Positions 1 to 13,100 of a stretch of 64,000 nucleotides of DNA are shown here, in pieces; position 1 is the stretch's first letter; every line of letters begins with the position of its first letter. This DNA is from Solenopsis invicta (Eukaryota; Arthropoda; Insecta; Hymenoptera; Formicidae). The notes beneath the pieces are model-generated. The model worked only from the letters and a program-made list of their open reading frames with translations. It had not been told where the DNA came from and ran no database searches. The position numbers and the translations under genes were made by a program. The DNA is taken from assembly GCF_016802725.1 (NCBI RefSeq), contig NC_052677.1:11147306-11211305 (forward strand). The letters run 5' to 3'.

Positions 1-271
1 CTTTGTTTTTGGACAGTAATTTTTGTTTAAATACGCACGCGTCTACTATATGTAGCATGCGGCACCGCGTGAATAAGAGCAACGTGTCGTTGTAATAAGC
101 CACAATTTCAAGAGGTATAAGGTTGTTGCGATTTGCCGCAATATCATCGCGGTCGGATGCTTCAGTTAACGAGCACCGCATTGGTGCTTTCGCGAGCGAG
201 GTGAATGCATAGCGTGTCTCTCTATGTACACAGAAAACAAGAGAGAGAAATGGAGACTAAACGAAATGCAA

Positions 272-276
<5 letters not shown>

Positions 277-308
<32 letters not shown>
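277..308. repeat. (GA)n microsatellite
   Basis: About 15 uninterrupted GA dinucleotides. On the opposite strand they encode a spurious Ser-Leu run. Confidence 0.95.
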
Positions 309-311
<3 letters not shown>

Positions 312-824
312 GAACTTCTGACAGCAAGCGCCCATTGAACGTCTCTTCGTCGTCTTGCATCGCTGCAGTTTCGCGTATTAAAGTCTTTTAACAAGGACCA
401 ATTCGATCACCCGACCGGCCACTTGACCTCGTTGACCCGGTTTCCGGTTTGCCCTCGATGCCTTCCTCGATCGTCACTGCCCGCTGTAGTTCAATTCTCA
501 CCGGAAGATCAAATACGAGAGAGAGAGAAAGAGATGCTCAGATTTTATTTGAGTTTACCTTGACGTCGCGCGTCGGCCGGGCTCTTAACGACCCTCCAAA
601 CAATTTTAGAATTGCAATGTATAAAGGACGTTCTTAGCGTCTACTTATATAAATTGCATCTACTTATTGTACACCGTGCACGTTCACGGCACTTCACATG
701 GATCTTTCGGGGCAGCTCGTGGTGCACTTTCGCAAAATAAAACTGTCAGATGGAAATCGACGGCAACTGCGATTTAACGTGTTCGAATGCGCGCAGATTT
801 GCATTTTGGTCATGGCCCCGTATG

Positions 825-853
825 TCTCTTTCTTTCTCTTTCTCTCTCTTTCC
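825..853. repeat. CT-rich imperfect microsatellite
   Basis: An interrupted CTTT/CT tract. It produces the Arg-Glu-Arg-Glu type frames on the minus strand. Confidence 0.8.
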
Positions 854-971
854 GTATCCGTTGTTGATCGCGTAGCCAGCGGTTCGTTTCCGGTTGCGCA
901 AGCGTTCGGTGGTATGGTAAACAAAACGTGGGTGGAATAAACTGCGCGAGGAAAAGAGTCGATATCCCTCC

Positions 972-1010
972 AAAAAAAAAAAAATAAAATAAAATAAAAT
1001 AAAAATAAAA
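972..1010. repeat. Poly-A and (AAAAT)n tract
   Basis: A run of A is followed by about five AAAAT/AAAAAT units. Confidence 0.9.
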
Positions 1011-2236
1011 GAGAAGAAGCGCACTAATCGCGTCGTTTCGCGCCAGTCCAACCCTCCTCCACGTGGCAATCCTCTCATCCGATTCGCATAACAATCGCGT
1101 TTCTCTGCCTCTCGCAAAAAGCACGCCGAAGTTTCAAGTCTGATGGATGTTACGAAGATCTATCGCAATATTCAATTGCAATGATACATGTAGAAGGGAA
1201 CGATTGTGATAGTTGAGGAAACTCGAGCGCGTGTTTAACCAGCTCGAAGAATTATTTAGCGCGAGATTCGAGTAAAGTTAAAAATTGTTTGGGAAAACAT
1301 CGGGGATGCTTGAAAGATAGCAGCAGGACGTGCTGCGGCTGAACATTTGTCACTGTTTAGGCTGCACCATCTGCCGTGGCTGAAGCTCTGACTAACCGCG
1401 ACGTTATTCTCTCGGCAACGCGATCCTAAAGCAACAAACCTAATCGCGTGATCCCGCGCCGTTTTTCGTCGTTGCGTTTACACGGCTGGTAACATCATAC
1501 GGAATCGCTCCCCAAAACGTTTATCCGAAACGTTTGCATTTATTCAGGAAAAACGGTACTTGTATCGAGGAAAATCTGTGATAAAAATGTTTCACTTCAA
1601 ATCTGCGACTCTGAAATGGCGATTTTACGATCCTGAAATTTCGCCGCTGTTGTCATTTCATCGTAAAATTATACGTCCCGCGCATTTTCATAATAACAAT
1701 AATTTTACTTTATGATTTTATCATTTCAGTTGACGTAAATTTATTAATAATCGATAGCGCACAGTCGTGCGTCATCGGCGAGCACACGTTCGTATCTTTG
1801 CAAATTCCCTATCGGCTTATTGTTACAGCAACAATATGAGCTGACCGTGTATTACGCAGTGTTATCATAAAATTAAAACTGCCCATTCGTTACAACGCGG
1901 CTCCGCCACTGTATGTCAAACAGATGCTCGCTCACACGCGCGAGAGTGCTTCTAAAATATTTGCCGTACGCGTTGCCGGGCTTGAAAATAATAGTCCATT
2001 ATAAGGGATGATAACCCGCTTCCGAATGTACTCGGCTGCGTTATTACTCGCTGTTAATTATATGGTTGCTCCGAATCGAAAACCTTAATCGCTATATTTT
2101 ATCACGCAAGTATTAATTTTTGCAAAAGTAACGTAATTTGTTCTCCAAAATCAAATGCATTTCTAACGCGAATTTTCGCGTATAAATTATATTTAAGACT
2201 TTTGTAAAACCTCTCATTCTCTCTTTGTCACGGATA

Positions 2237-2764
2237 CTCTGAGAGAAAAAATTGTAGTGGCGGCAACTATAAGGGGACGACCATACAAATTTTGTTAATG
2301 GAATTATAATTTATAATATAATTGTATATATTATTATATAATAATATATCTCTTAACCATTAACTTGATTGCAATAACTATAATATAATTCACTTAACTA
2401 TTGTATTATAATTTTATTAATAAAATTTGTTAATGGAATTATAATTTATAATATATAATTGTATATATTATTATATAATAATATATCTCTTAACCATTAA
2501 CTTGATTGCAATAACTATAATATAATTCACTTAACTATTGTATTATAATTCTATTAATAAAATTTGTTAATGAAATTATAATACAATAGTTAAGTGAATT
2601 ATATTATAGTTATTGCAATCAAGTTAATGGTTAAGGGAACTAATCAAAAATAGTTGTAATATACTACATAATATAATAATTAGTTGACTCAACTATATAT
2701 TATAAATTATAATTCTATTCCCCTTATAGTTATCATTACTACAATACAATTTTTCCTGTCAGTG
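2237..2764. mobile_element. Family A MITE, rearranged copy (A1)
   Basis: The left end reads CTCTGAGAGAAAAAATTG (consensus start CACTGAGAG) preceded by TA. The right end is ...CTGTCAGTG followed by TA. Between the ends are the family hallmarks: an AACTATAAGGGG block, CCATACAAATTTTG, and an AT-rich inner arm containing GCAATCAAGTTAATGG. The other full copies are 290-390 bp; this one is 528 bp because two extra inner-arm units lie directly after the left terminal arm. There is no coding capacity, so it would need transposase from elsewhere. The TA flanks and ends suggest a Tc1/mariner-type MITE, which is an inference. Confidence 0.85.
2291..2562. repeat. Two-unit tandem duplication inside A1
   Basis: Two nearly identical units of about 135 and 137 bp start at 2291 and 2426 with TTTGTTAATGGAATTATAAT. 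They differ by a 2-bp indel in a TA run and one substitution near the end. Each unit is in right-arm orientation. The sequence from 2571 to 2634 is their reverse complement, so the array can fold back on itself. Confidence 0.9.
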
Positions 2765-2935
2765 TAAAACTTTGTTAATACATTCTAATAAAAAACATTT
2801 CTTTATAAATATTGAGCCTGATAATACCTTAGCCATTAATTTAATTGCACTTAACTATACATTATAATTCTATTAATAAAATTTGTATGGTTGTCCCCTT
2901 ATAAATTGGCACCACTATAATTTTTTCTCTCAGTG
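2765..2935. mobile_element. Family A right half joined to A1
   Basis: Directly after the right end of A1 comes another right half, with an inner arm (CATTAATTTAATTGCACTTA), then AAATTTGTATGG, TTGTCCCCTTAT and the terminus TTTTTTCTCTCAGTG followed by TA. It has no matching left half of its own. It is either a second element truncated by A1 or a product of internal rearrangement. Confidence 0.8.
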
Positions 2936-5300
2936 TACGTAAACAGATATTTTTATTCGTTTCAGAATGGCAATTCGCGGCATTCCAAGCAATAAATGTA
3001 ACACGCTAAACACGTCGCTGCGTCACTTGTCATCATGCATCTGCCCGTTGACCTGGGGAGCGACCATTACGCTCAATGCACATCGTAAGTATACGTAGCC
3101 CAGCTAGAGGAAGTTAATCGGCGCAAAGTTGCCTATTGTAGGCGGACGATGACAATTAATTGACCGAACTCTGTCAGAGAGAAAGCCTGCAGTCCACGGT
3201 CATCTTGCACATCATAATTACGTAGTTGAATATATATTCGAGGAGCGATTTGCAAAAATTAATATTTCAATGAACCGGCCGGTCGCCTTACGTCACAAAG
3301 CTCCTTCAAACTTTTCTGTGATCATTTGATAATTGAATTTTTAATCCAATTGCCTATACTTGATAAAATTAAATTAACCGAGATAAATTTGATATAAAAT
3401 AAATTTCCAAATTAATTACAGATATCGTATTTTTTCAATTTCATTTTTTACGCTCATTGTCATCTTGCATTTTCTAATCGTACACGCGAAAGTCAATAAA
3501 CTCTCGTATATAATTTAATATATATTCGAAAAGTCAAATATTTGATCAACGATGTTTCTTCTCGATAAATAAAAAAGTTTTCAGGGAAATGTCCCGAATC
3601 TTCGATGCCGATCACGTTTCCGCGGATCCTCGGGACTTCCGGAAAGCTCTTCCGATGTCCTAAGATCTTTTGCATCTTGCAGAAAGCGGGCATAAATGCC
3701 GAGCACGACAACGCCGTCATCTTTATTTGAGACACAGTGATAGCGCGTTCGAGAGGAAAAAAAGCCCGTGATATCAGGCTTCAAGGATGCTTGAATATTT
3801 TGTCGAATAAAATAAAAACAAGAAGCCTTGTAACGTAAAACGTAAAATTCGTTCTTCCTCTACTCACCCGCAGCAGTTCACCGAAATTAAATTCGGTGAA
3901 TAAAACTGAATTTATCTTTCCCGAGATGTATTTTGTCAAGCTGAAATAATTCACAAGTAAAAGTATCATACAAAAATGCCTCGCAGTATAAACTAGCATG
4001 AAATAAACTCTAAAATTAATAAATTACGAATTGACGATGATATTTAGCATAAAAATTCAGCTCGATCCTTTTAGCGCCAGATTATTTTCAAATAATCATC
4101 ATGGATGGACAGGATAACGTAATATTTCATATTTATGCGCGAGGAAAGCAATTTTTCATTTTAAATTTTTATCATGGCAATATACATATATAATGAATAC
4201 AAAATTTTTTGCACATCGAGCGTTTCGTATAAAATATAATTATCTGACTTCCACATTGACAAGTGCTGTAGCAATTTAATCCGCAGTCCGTTCAAAATTC
4301 AGACCCGCGGCCACGGCGATTTACAACCTTCCGTTAATTCCTCGCGGCGAAGAAACCTCATCTGTCCGCAATGTTTTTCATCGTAGCAAAAACCTCGAGC
4401 GAATCGCGAAGTAAATTCATTTTCCGTTGAAGTCGCGCAAATTACGCGCGACTTTGCGTCGAAGAAAACGTCGGAATTCCGAGTGAATAGCGAGAATGAC
4501 GAGCGACGGCGATTTCGGCTGCCGTGAAATTCTCGGCGCCGCGCCGGGCGTCTCTTTATTAAATGAATTCTCGCCCGATGCCCAATTCAGACGTTCTCGT
4601 TCGAGCGTGAAGTTCATCAAGCGTATCGTCGCGGAAACAAAGCGCGGGGAGGCTGCCGGCTCGTGAAATGAGAAATTTCCACGCGAGTATCGATTAGTAT
4701 ATCCGTGCGTCTCGACCGGCGCTAATTTATGGCGCAACATTGTGCCAGTTCGGAAAGCCGGGAAATATTCTAACTGCCAAGTCGAAGGCGCGGTGACAAA
4801 TGCCGCAATAAAATATAGCCCCGATGTCTATCCCGCCCGATCGAAAATTTTGCCGCGGACGAAAGCGACCGCTCTTAAACATTTCGGCCGTTAGTCATCT
4901 CGCGCCATTAATCTCGGATTCGTCGACTTTTATGAATCTAGTAAAAATAATGTTTAGTACCGGCGAGAAAAACGTTTCATTATGTCTGCAATAATTCTTT
5001 ACACTTGAATCATTGCCAATAATTCCTCTTTTTATAGCTTCGATAATAATTCACAAGAATATTCTTCTTTCTATAATAATCCCTTGTTTTTATTTATTTA
5101 TATGGAGTCGGATATATTCAATCAAATTTAATTATCGCCTCGACACGGATATAAACGCGTATTTCTGCGCCCGATAAAAAAAAAAGATTGCGATGCCGAG
5201 CCATCGTTGACGGCGAAATAACGAGAAATTACCGCGGATTGTGTAACGACGGACTGCTGAAAGTCCTACTCTCCCTTTTTTTTTTTTTTCACCCTGCCGG
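2936..5300. other. Noncoding spacer
   Basis: AT-rich DNA grades into a CpG-richer patch around 4400-4900. Frames at 3493-3784 and 4417-4740 (minus) show no family resemblance. One possible exon with a strong splice donor, at 3868-3999, is listed separately. Confidence 0.5.
3868..3999 (-). CDS. Possible first coding exon with consensus splice donor
   Basis: A minus-strand frame of 44 codons starts at ATG 3999-3997 and ends exactly at a strong donor, CGG|GTGAGTAG (intron begins at 3867), in phase 0. Residues 11-19 are hydrophobic (MILLLVNYF), which could act as a signal or membrane segment. I do not recognise the protein and can identify no partner exon to the left. A TTTCAG acceptor-like site also lies inside it near 3946, so a 78-base internal exon is an alternative. 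A GTGAGT preceded by GG will occur by chance in 64 kb, so confidence is low. Confidence 0.15.
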
Positions 5301-5970
5301 CAACGAACGCCGTGTCATCCGCGAGGGATTAAACTTTCATCCGCGATGCATGAACGCTCGACGGTGATCGAAATTTTCATGCAAATTCCAGATGACAACA
5401 GAGATAGGAAAAGAGAGATGCGGAGGAGGGTAAGAGGATAAATTGCATCGATGCAACTATTCCCGACACGCTGGAGGACAAAATAAACGCGCACCGTGCA
5501 ACTATCGGATGTAATTCCTCCTCGGGACGTTTCCTCCGTAGCAAATGCGACGTTTCGCACGGCCGCGGCGGCGCCGCCGCATTCGGGAATTATTCACGCA
5601 AGCTAACACGCAGCAGCGCTGTTTCTCGTTTCGCATCCATCGGGATGGCCCGTTCGACCGCGTTCCTTTCTCTACGGCCGACAAATATTATCCGTCAGTG
5701 CTCGAGCGCAAACGCGCTTCCGCAACAATTCAATGATCTGAAACCGACCGCAGAGAGTCGAGGAAGTTCACGCGCGATGCATCATCTCCGCGCGCGTTTG
5801 TGCATCGCGCGCATACCGAGACTCGAATTATTACGCGCGAGCTAAACCCAGGGCCACATTACAGCTTAGATCATATTACAACGAACTTGAAAAAATATTT
5901 ATGGAAAACCCCTTTCATCTTGGATAGCAAATATCTCAAGCTCTTTTTCAAACATTCGAATTCACTTGTG

Positions 5971-6093
5971 TAAAATTTTTCGAAAGTAATTCTCTGAAAA
6001 TACTTTTAACCACGGTTACCAATATTATTATGTAGAAACTTTTCAAAAGTAATTCTTCAAAAATGTTTTTAAACACGGTTATTAATACGATTA
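5971..6093. repeat. Diverged tandem duplication, about 62 bp period
   Basis: Two units share AAAGTAATTCT...AAATACTTTTAA and CACGGTTA..AATA. The first is at about 5971-6030 and the second at about 6034-6093. Roughly three quarters of positions match by eye. Confidence 0.6.
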
Positions 6094-6782
6094 ATGATTA
6101 TTAAATCAATAAATGTTATTAAGAATGTTTATAATAAATTTTCTCAATATCCATTACAATATTCAGCATCCTCAGTTTATTATTACTGAAAAGGAAGATT
6201 ATTATTATACTTAAAAAAAAAAAAAAAAAGTGCCTTCTTCAGATTAAGCTCTAACGCCTTTGGATCCCTTGGATCACGCGTAATCGTGAGTCCGAATTGA
6301 GGTGAGGATTGACGATGGACAAGAGGCGATACGAGAGGAAGGTCAAAAGGATAAAAAGCAACGACAGGCAGGACGAAGGGAGAAAATTTAGCAGCGCGAG
6401 GGTGCGCCGACCACACCCTGCGTGTAGGTCCGACTCGCATAAATACGCTCTCCCTCTGTCTTTTTCTCTCTTTCGATGGACGAGTGTAATTTCGTGGAGA
6501 GTCGTAGCCGGAGAAGCCACCTCGTAACTCCCATCGTCAACCATAAGCGTAGTCTCCCGGGGATATAAAAGAAAAAATATATATAAGCGAAAATAGAAAA
6601 ATGTAAAACTATAAAATATAAGGCTTTTGTAACATTTCCAATATACTTCGTCCGACAAATTATATATATTATTATTTTTCTTTATTTTTCTTTTATCACG
6701 TTTGTATTTCAGATTAATATTATTTATTATCGATTAATTAGTATGTAATTGTCAATTATTAATATTTTAATATTAACGATTA

Positions 6783-6827
6783 ATTACTAACATTTTTATG
6801 AGAAATTACTAACATTTTTTATGAGAA
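6783..6827. repeat. 22/23-bp tandem duplication
   Basis: ATTACTAACA-TTTTTATGAGAA occurs twice in direct succession, differing by one T in the T run. Confidence 0.9.
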
Positions 6828-7600
6828 AGGCGAAAGAATTCACGCGGGAGTAATTCAACAGCGTCTTTTCTTGGTGGGTGGTTCTACAAACCGCTGCACA
6901 AATTTGCATCTGGCGCAAGGACGACTGGCTGTGTTTCTCGCCGAAACCGCGAGCGAACAAGCCAACCAGAACCACGCAAGCCACCAAATTCAGTTACAGT
7001 CTCCCTGATATAGTGCCGGGAAAGGAATTAAATTCTATGCTCCCGCAACGAGGAACGCAGGAGAGGCGTTATAACATCGCGGCGCCGGTGGGCGGGAATT
7101 CCTTCATTGATCTTACATCGTTTCGCACAATAAGTATGAAAGATAACTTCGCTGCGGCGAAGTCACTAATTCTTCCTCGCGATATTCGAACTTCCTTCCG
7201 CTTTTTTTTTGCACTTTTTTTTCAGTGAATTAATCAGTTAAAATCCAAGTCAAACTTGGAAAATAAGAAATTTCTATTGCTATTATTATAAGTTAATTTA
7301 TAATTTATAATTACAGTAAAACTGGTCTTCTATAACGTTATATTTTATGAGGAAAGCTATTGCGTGAAACTTTTTAATTCAGAAGTACGTCATCGTTTTA
7401 GCAACTTTTGTGGACACGATTATTTTTATCTCGGTAATACGGAAGAAGTATTATCCTGTCACCGAGACGCTTTACCGCGGGCAAGAAAGCAGAGAAACTT
7501 AAAATCCGCTTTAAAGAGCATTTGTTCCGAAGTACACACTAATTCCTCTTGTACACATAGAAAGGTTTCTCTCTCGTAACGACCGAGGAACATTTCTCTT

Positions 7601-10600
7601 TTCTTCTTGCCTCTGTGAAAATACCCTATTGGTACATTAGATTTTGCGCAACAATGTACTTCAAATAAATTCTAATTATCACGCGATAAAATTTTAATCT
7701 TTCGTCTGCAATTTAAATTTTTTTTTTAGCACATGCAAAGTTTTTACTTTCAGATTTTACTGTTCAATTTTAAATGAGCAAAGGTTTTAATATTTAAGTT
7801 AAAAACTATCTGATAATGGGATAAATATGTTGTAAAGTAATCCCAAATTATTCCAAAATGTTTTGAAAATCACAACAATAAAAAAACTTGAGTTGCACAA
7901 AAAGGGATCCAGACAAAATTAATAAAAATAAGAATGTAAATAAATTACATAATAAATTAAGTTAAATAAAAATGTAAATGGAAAGTTAATATTTCCTTAA
8001 AAGATAAAATATTTTATTAAATCCTATGTCAACTGAACAAATCTCAAATGAGGTCTAAAGTCAAATTATAGACTATTGAACGAGCCTAAATAATATAAAT
8101 TCGTTGAGAAAAATCTCTCTGACGCGATGCCTTACGTAAAAAAAACTTTTAAAATAAACTTTAAAAACTTTACTTACATTGACAACCAAAGTTTTGCTCG
8201 TTTTATTGGCTTTATTATTATCTAAATTGTTTTTACATTCATACGAGCTAATTTTAAATTAATTTGCAAAGAAACTTGTTATGCCCAATAATACCACACG
8301 TAATTAATCATGAGTTGAATTTTATTACAATTTATGAAAGATTTAATTGAAAAAGAAAGAGAGGGGATTGTTTGATTAAAATTTATTACATTTTACTGCA
8401 CACGAAAAATAGCGAATGAATCTTTTAAAATCGCGAGTTCAGTACTCCAATATAGAACTCATATATAGAACAGTGCACAGAATAGAGAACCCCAGCGAAA
8501 TGCCCGGCTTTCTGCAGACGAATGATTTAATCGATGCTCCCCCGTGCTCGCGCAGCGTACACATGTGAAATTAGTTTAATGCTTGTTTCTGACAACCGTG
8601 TCACGCGTAATTCAGACGGCGTCATACGGTCCAAGCTGTAACCCGACAGACCGCATTCCCTATCGAGATTGATATGCTAATTTGCATTTTAGCCTTGATG
8701 GAAGATAGATAAAGTATTCCTTTTATTGCTTATTATAAAGAATATGACTTGTCATCTCCACATTAAAGCTCCACTCGTCCATCTGAACTTACATCAACAG
8801 CTCTTACAGTTACTTAATGAGGTTTAGAAACACGCGACACAAACACGTGATAATATAGAATAATATTGTCATCATTTTAGAATAATAATAAAATATGAAA
8901 TTAGAAAACTGTATTAATAAAGTCTTAACGTAAGTTTCATACATTTTTTTTTTTTTTCTTTGATATTACATTTCCAGGAACGCACCGCCGCTTCGATAGA
9001 AACGGAGCTCGGCCCTCGAACGTAACACGTCATTATTACTAACGCGACTTTATCGTCAGGTTGTATATACGCTTTTGTACACGCTGTGTATGTCGGGAAA
9101 ATAAGCTAACAGTTAAGCGATTACCTCATAAAAGCCGGCGATCTTTTCCTCGCGGCACCAGCCGGCAACGCTATGAGAAAATATGAGCGCGTCTCATAGG
9201 AGCGATAAACCCCTTTCAAGACGTAAACGCGACGCCGCCATCCGGGACTATTGCAAACTGGTACGGCGCCTTGAAGCGCATACCAGAATCGATACAAGCC
9301 GTCCCTTATTTATTCACGAACAATGATAACTCGAAAGTACTTCAGCTTATCTATAAAAGGCTTTGAGAAATATATTTTTCATTAGACACACTCGTCCATT
9401 ACATTCGAGTAGCTGTCTTATTTTTGTACTCCCACACACACACACTGCTTAGTTTTAGACATCTGTTTCGTCGTGTTTACTCTGAGATGGCGGGCGCGAT
9501 GTATAAAGTTCAGTTCGAGACTCGGAGAATTGGATGTGACCATATCGGAGAGTCGGATGTGGCCAGAGCGTTGGATTTCACGTGAGAACGCGACAGCCCT
9601 TTTCATTTATAGACCTGCCTTTAGCGGCCGTAGTGAAGATTACGAGGGACGAAGATTAATCGTTCACGGTGCTTTACGACGTCGGCGGCACGAAGGCCTC
9701 GCCCGCCCGCGGCACGCGACATTTCATCGTAGTTATACGACAAAGAGGTAGTTATACCGGTGAAAAGTGTCAAAGACAGTCTTTGCTTCGGTTACTATGT
9801 TTAAACAAGATGATGACGTGCGAGATCGTTAAGCCGGTTTGAGATTCGAAGAAAGAGATATTGCGAAAATCCAATTGCGACGCAATGCGCGTTAAACATC
9901 GACGTGGACCATTGATTTAGATTTAATTGTTCGCTGCTTTCGCTCGTCTGTTAAAAATCTTTGTAACTTGCAAAAAGAATATTTCGCCATCTGCGATTTC
10001 AATTAAGCGCGATGCGTACATTCGCGTATAAACGCCGCAAAACTAGGGGAGGGGGAAAAAAGGAACCGCTGATTCAATTCTCTATTCGCGATCAAATTAA
10101 ATTCGCCCACGTTATTCCGTGCTTTCTGCTCGTTTATTCGATCGCGCAAAATTGTCAAAAGAACAAACGCTCCGCGTTAGTGCGCGTTGATATTAAACCT
10201 CCGCACGGAAACGATCCTACCCGTACATGTATTGAGCAATTAAAATGATCCCAGTTATTTTACAATACAAATAAATAGAATAGAATCGATAATAATTAAT
10301 AATAATTCAATAATTATTTCAACCGCCAAATCTATTCTAGTTATTGTTCCTAGCTATTGTTCCGCACCTTCTCGCATTGGTTTATTTCGGATTCTCGTTT
10401 CCAGCGAAGTGTGACTCGTTCGATTTTTCGCGAATAGCTCTCAATTTAAACGGCGGAGCTGTTTCGACCTGGCGTCGCGCCGCCGCCGACGCCGACGTCG
10501 CGCCGGTTCGTTAAACCGTTGTTGTCGAGATTTCGCGTGTCGCGAACTTATCGCGAAATGCGGGCGAACAATCACGGCGGCGTGGGTGGACATTTGTGCG

Positions 10601-10809
10601 TGCGTGCAAATCTGCGCCAGAATATCGTCACATGGCGTATTCGGGTTAATCCCCAAATCAGCTGCGCACAGCATGGTAGGGGCTTGATGGCGAACAAAGA
10701 GGCACAGATATAGCCATCAGCATTTTACACGTGAGATTAATTATTATGATATTATCAAAAAGTTATGAGAATATAAAAAAATTATTGTAGAATAATCTCG
10801 TTTCAAGTC
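7601..10809. other. Noncoding spacer
   Basis: AT-rich to about 8950, then CpG-richer from 9000 to 10700. Frames at 9418-9751, 10012-10248 and 10441-10713 show no domain or signal peptide. A short CA run lies near 9432-9445. Confidence 0.5.
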
Positions 10810-10975
10810 CTTTTTAATATTAAAATTTTCAAGTTTCTGTAGAAAAAAAAAAAAATTTTATACCTCAATTTCAATCGCGTATTTCTATCGCGTCTTTTTT
10901 GATATTATAAAAATTTTCAAGTCTCCGTAAAAAAATTTATATCTCGCTTTCATATATTTCTATTGTATTTTCGTG
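10810..10975. repeat. Diverged tandem duplication, about 80-85 bp
   Basis: Two consecutive units share ATTTTCAAGT(T/C)T(C)TGTA, a poly-A patch, TATA(C/T)CTC and TATTTCTAT(C/T)G. The second unit begins near 10895. Indels in the A run blur the period. Confidence 0.6.
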
Positions 10976-13100
10976 TTCCATTCTCTCGCTGTTTAATGAT
11001 TTGAACAGCGGTCTTTACGTTTTCTAAATTTTATAAAATGGAGAAAAATATTTTCCGCGTGAAACACCGACTGGCTAATTCGGCGAGGACAGACGTTACG
11101 AATCTTCGTAAGAAAATGGTTCATATCCGCGTGCCAGGAAATTCTATTATAAATTCAACTTGCACAGGTACCCACATTTCCGGATATACCGGATTGGGAC
11201 TCGGATTTCGCAGCAACGGAAGCAACAGCAAACTTTAAGCTCCCAGGAATTAAATCTTTTTCGGTATTCCCGGGGATTAATGCCACCATTTTGGCGACGA
11301 GACATTTGCACAATCCGCTCGTTACGAAAGTCAATTTATTTTATATAAAATAAATGTTCGTGCTTTTTGTAAATGAATAAAGCCGACATATCGAAAATTT
11401 TCCCAGAGAAAAGTGGATCACATTTTTCACCGTGACGCTTCTCTTTTTTGTAATAATAGACCATTTATTCTTAGATAAAAAGAGATCGCATGTCTATTTT
11501 CGTTGTCCTGAATCACGAATTTTGTGAGGAATAAGTTAAGCTCGAGTAAATAAGGTCAGGAAAAACATCGGCTATGCTATTATAGCTGAGATACATTTAC
11601 AACAAAATAAAACGTTCAATATAAAATAATGAAAAGTAAAGTTGATCAAAGTTCGAGAACGAATGAGATTCAGGACATAAAGAGCAGTCCCTATAAATTA
11701 TGCCCTAATAATTTATAACATATTGCAACTTGTAACTAACATCATATAATTCAGAAACATGATCTGGTGGCCTTAGTAGTTCAACCATAACCATTGCTTT
11801 GTTCGCAAAACTGGAATATGGAAATGTAATAGAATAATATGATGCAGCACGTGTTATATTCTCGTAAAAGTTACAGATCGCATGCAGGGAATTCAACGAC
11901 GGCGATTAAGTTATACTAATTTTGATGGCGCATTCGATGTGGTGTTCCATCGACCGAAATTCATTTCACGTGTGCGGCAACAATTTAATTGGATCCCAAT
12001 TGGTATTACCAATTGAAAATCGCCAAGAGAAAGTCAATTTTTTTTGCGACAAGAGATTGAATTTCTCCCCGATGATGCAGCCACGATTGTCGCATCAATC
12101 AAAGATACAATAACGGAAAGGCAGAATAACGAGATAAAATCAGATACCGTGCTATTAATTTTAAATTTTTGAATATTTATTCGAATTAATTACATTATGA
12201 TTACTTTTAAAGAAAATTATTTTTTCAATTTACATTAATACAAAAGTATTAAAAAAAAAACGCAGCGCACGTTCCATGTTCACACTGTGAGAAAATTTTA
12301 TAAATAAAATATTGTGTGTCAAAGTTCAGTTTCATTAATACGTTATTGCCTCATAACTTCGTATGTTATTGCCTCAAAGCCTTCATTTCATAATGGACGT
12401 TAATATTGAAATTCACATTGCTAGAACGACGAGGAGAAAAAAGGTAGACAAGCCGGTATTGTTATCTGGCTCTCATTGTCGGACGTCATTAATTTGATAC
12501 AAACGCGTGCGAGAGAGAACAAGAAGGGCATTAAAACCGAGATTAAATGGCATTTCTTATCTGATGTATGCAAGAAGTAATACAGATAAATGAAACAATG
12601 GTGTCAAAGAAACATCTACGTGATCCACAAGAGAATTTTGATAAACAATTTTTCTATAATTGATAACCCAGCAACTTTGTATCTCTTACAATATCTATTT
12701 GAAACTAAGTAATTAAAATTTAATTAATTGCGTCAGTAAATTTATAACATTTTTAAAAAATATAAATATTATTAATTATATTATTTTAAATTAAAAAATA
12801 TAAATATTATTAATTATATTATTTTAAATTAAAAAAAAATTATATACTAAAAAAAATGTTTTGTTTTATAAAAAATTTTATTGTAACGGCAACATTAGTT
12901 GATTAGAAATACCAAACAAAAATATTTGATAAAATATTATAGACAAACTATTTAGTGAAAACAAATATTTTTTTATTTACACGTATTTCGCAAAAACAAC
13001 TAAAATTCTTTGTTATAAAACAAAATATTTAATGGCTATTAAAAATTCCTTAATTAAACCGTTTTGCTAAAAGCACTAAATTCTTTTCCAAATATACAGT
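10976..13100. other. Noncoding spacer
   Basis: Mostly AT-rich. The frames at 11038-11348, 11705-11896 and 11922-12113 have no recognisable family. Small duplications at about 12340-12382 (GTTATTGCCTCA twice) and 12761-12836 are the only structure seen. Confidence 0.5.
12761..12836. repeat. 38-bp perfect tandem duplication
   Basis: The unit beginning TATAAATATTATTAATTATA and ending in a short A run is present twice (12761 and 12799) without visible mismatch, so the duplication is recent. Confidence 0.9.

Larger units (their letters stand above)
1..2236. other. Noncoding spacer
   Basis: I see no supported gene. Short frames at 449-637, 698-940 and 694-1124 (both strands) are built largely on CT/GA and AAAAT simple repeats. 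From about 1130 to 2236 the DNA is unique-looking, mildly AT-rich and has frequent stops in all frames. Confidence 0.6.
5301..7600. other. Spacer with a CpG-rich patch
   Basis: 5530-5845 is CpG-rich (repeated CGCGCG and GCCGC motifs) and carries overlapping Arg-rich frames on both strands, as expected of GC-rich noncoding DNA. 6183-6660 and 6796-7230 hold frames without recognisable content. Confidence 0.5.

Noticed and set aside
11705..11896. Minus-strand 63-codon frame ending in an acidic/aromatic stretch that looked receptor-like
   Set aside because: It begins at TTG, has no acceptor or donor, and on inspection matches no receptor family I know.
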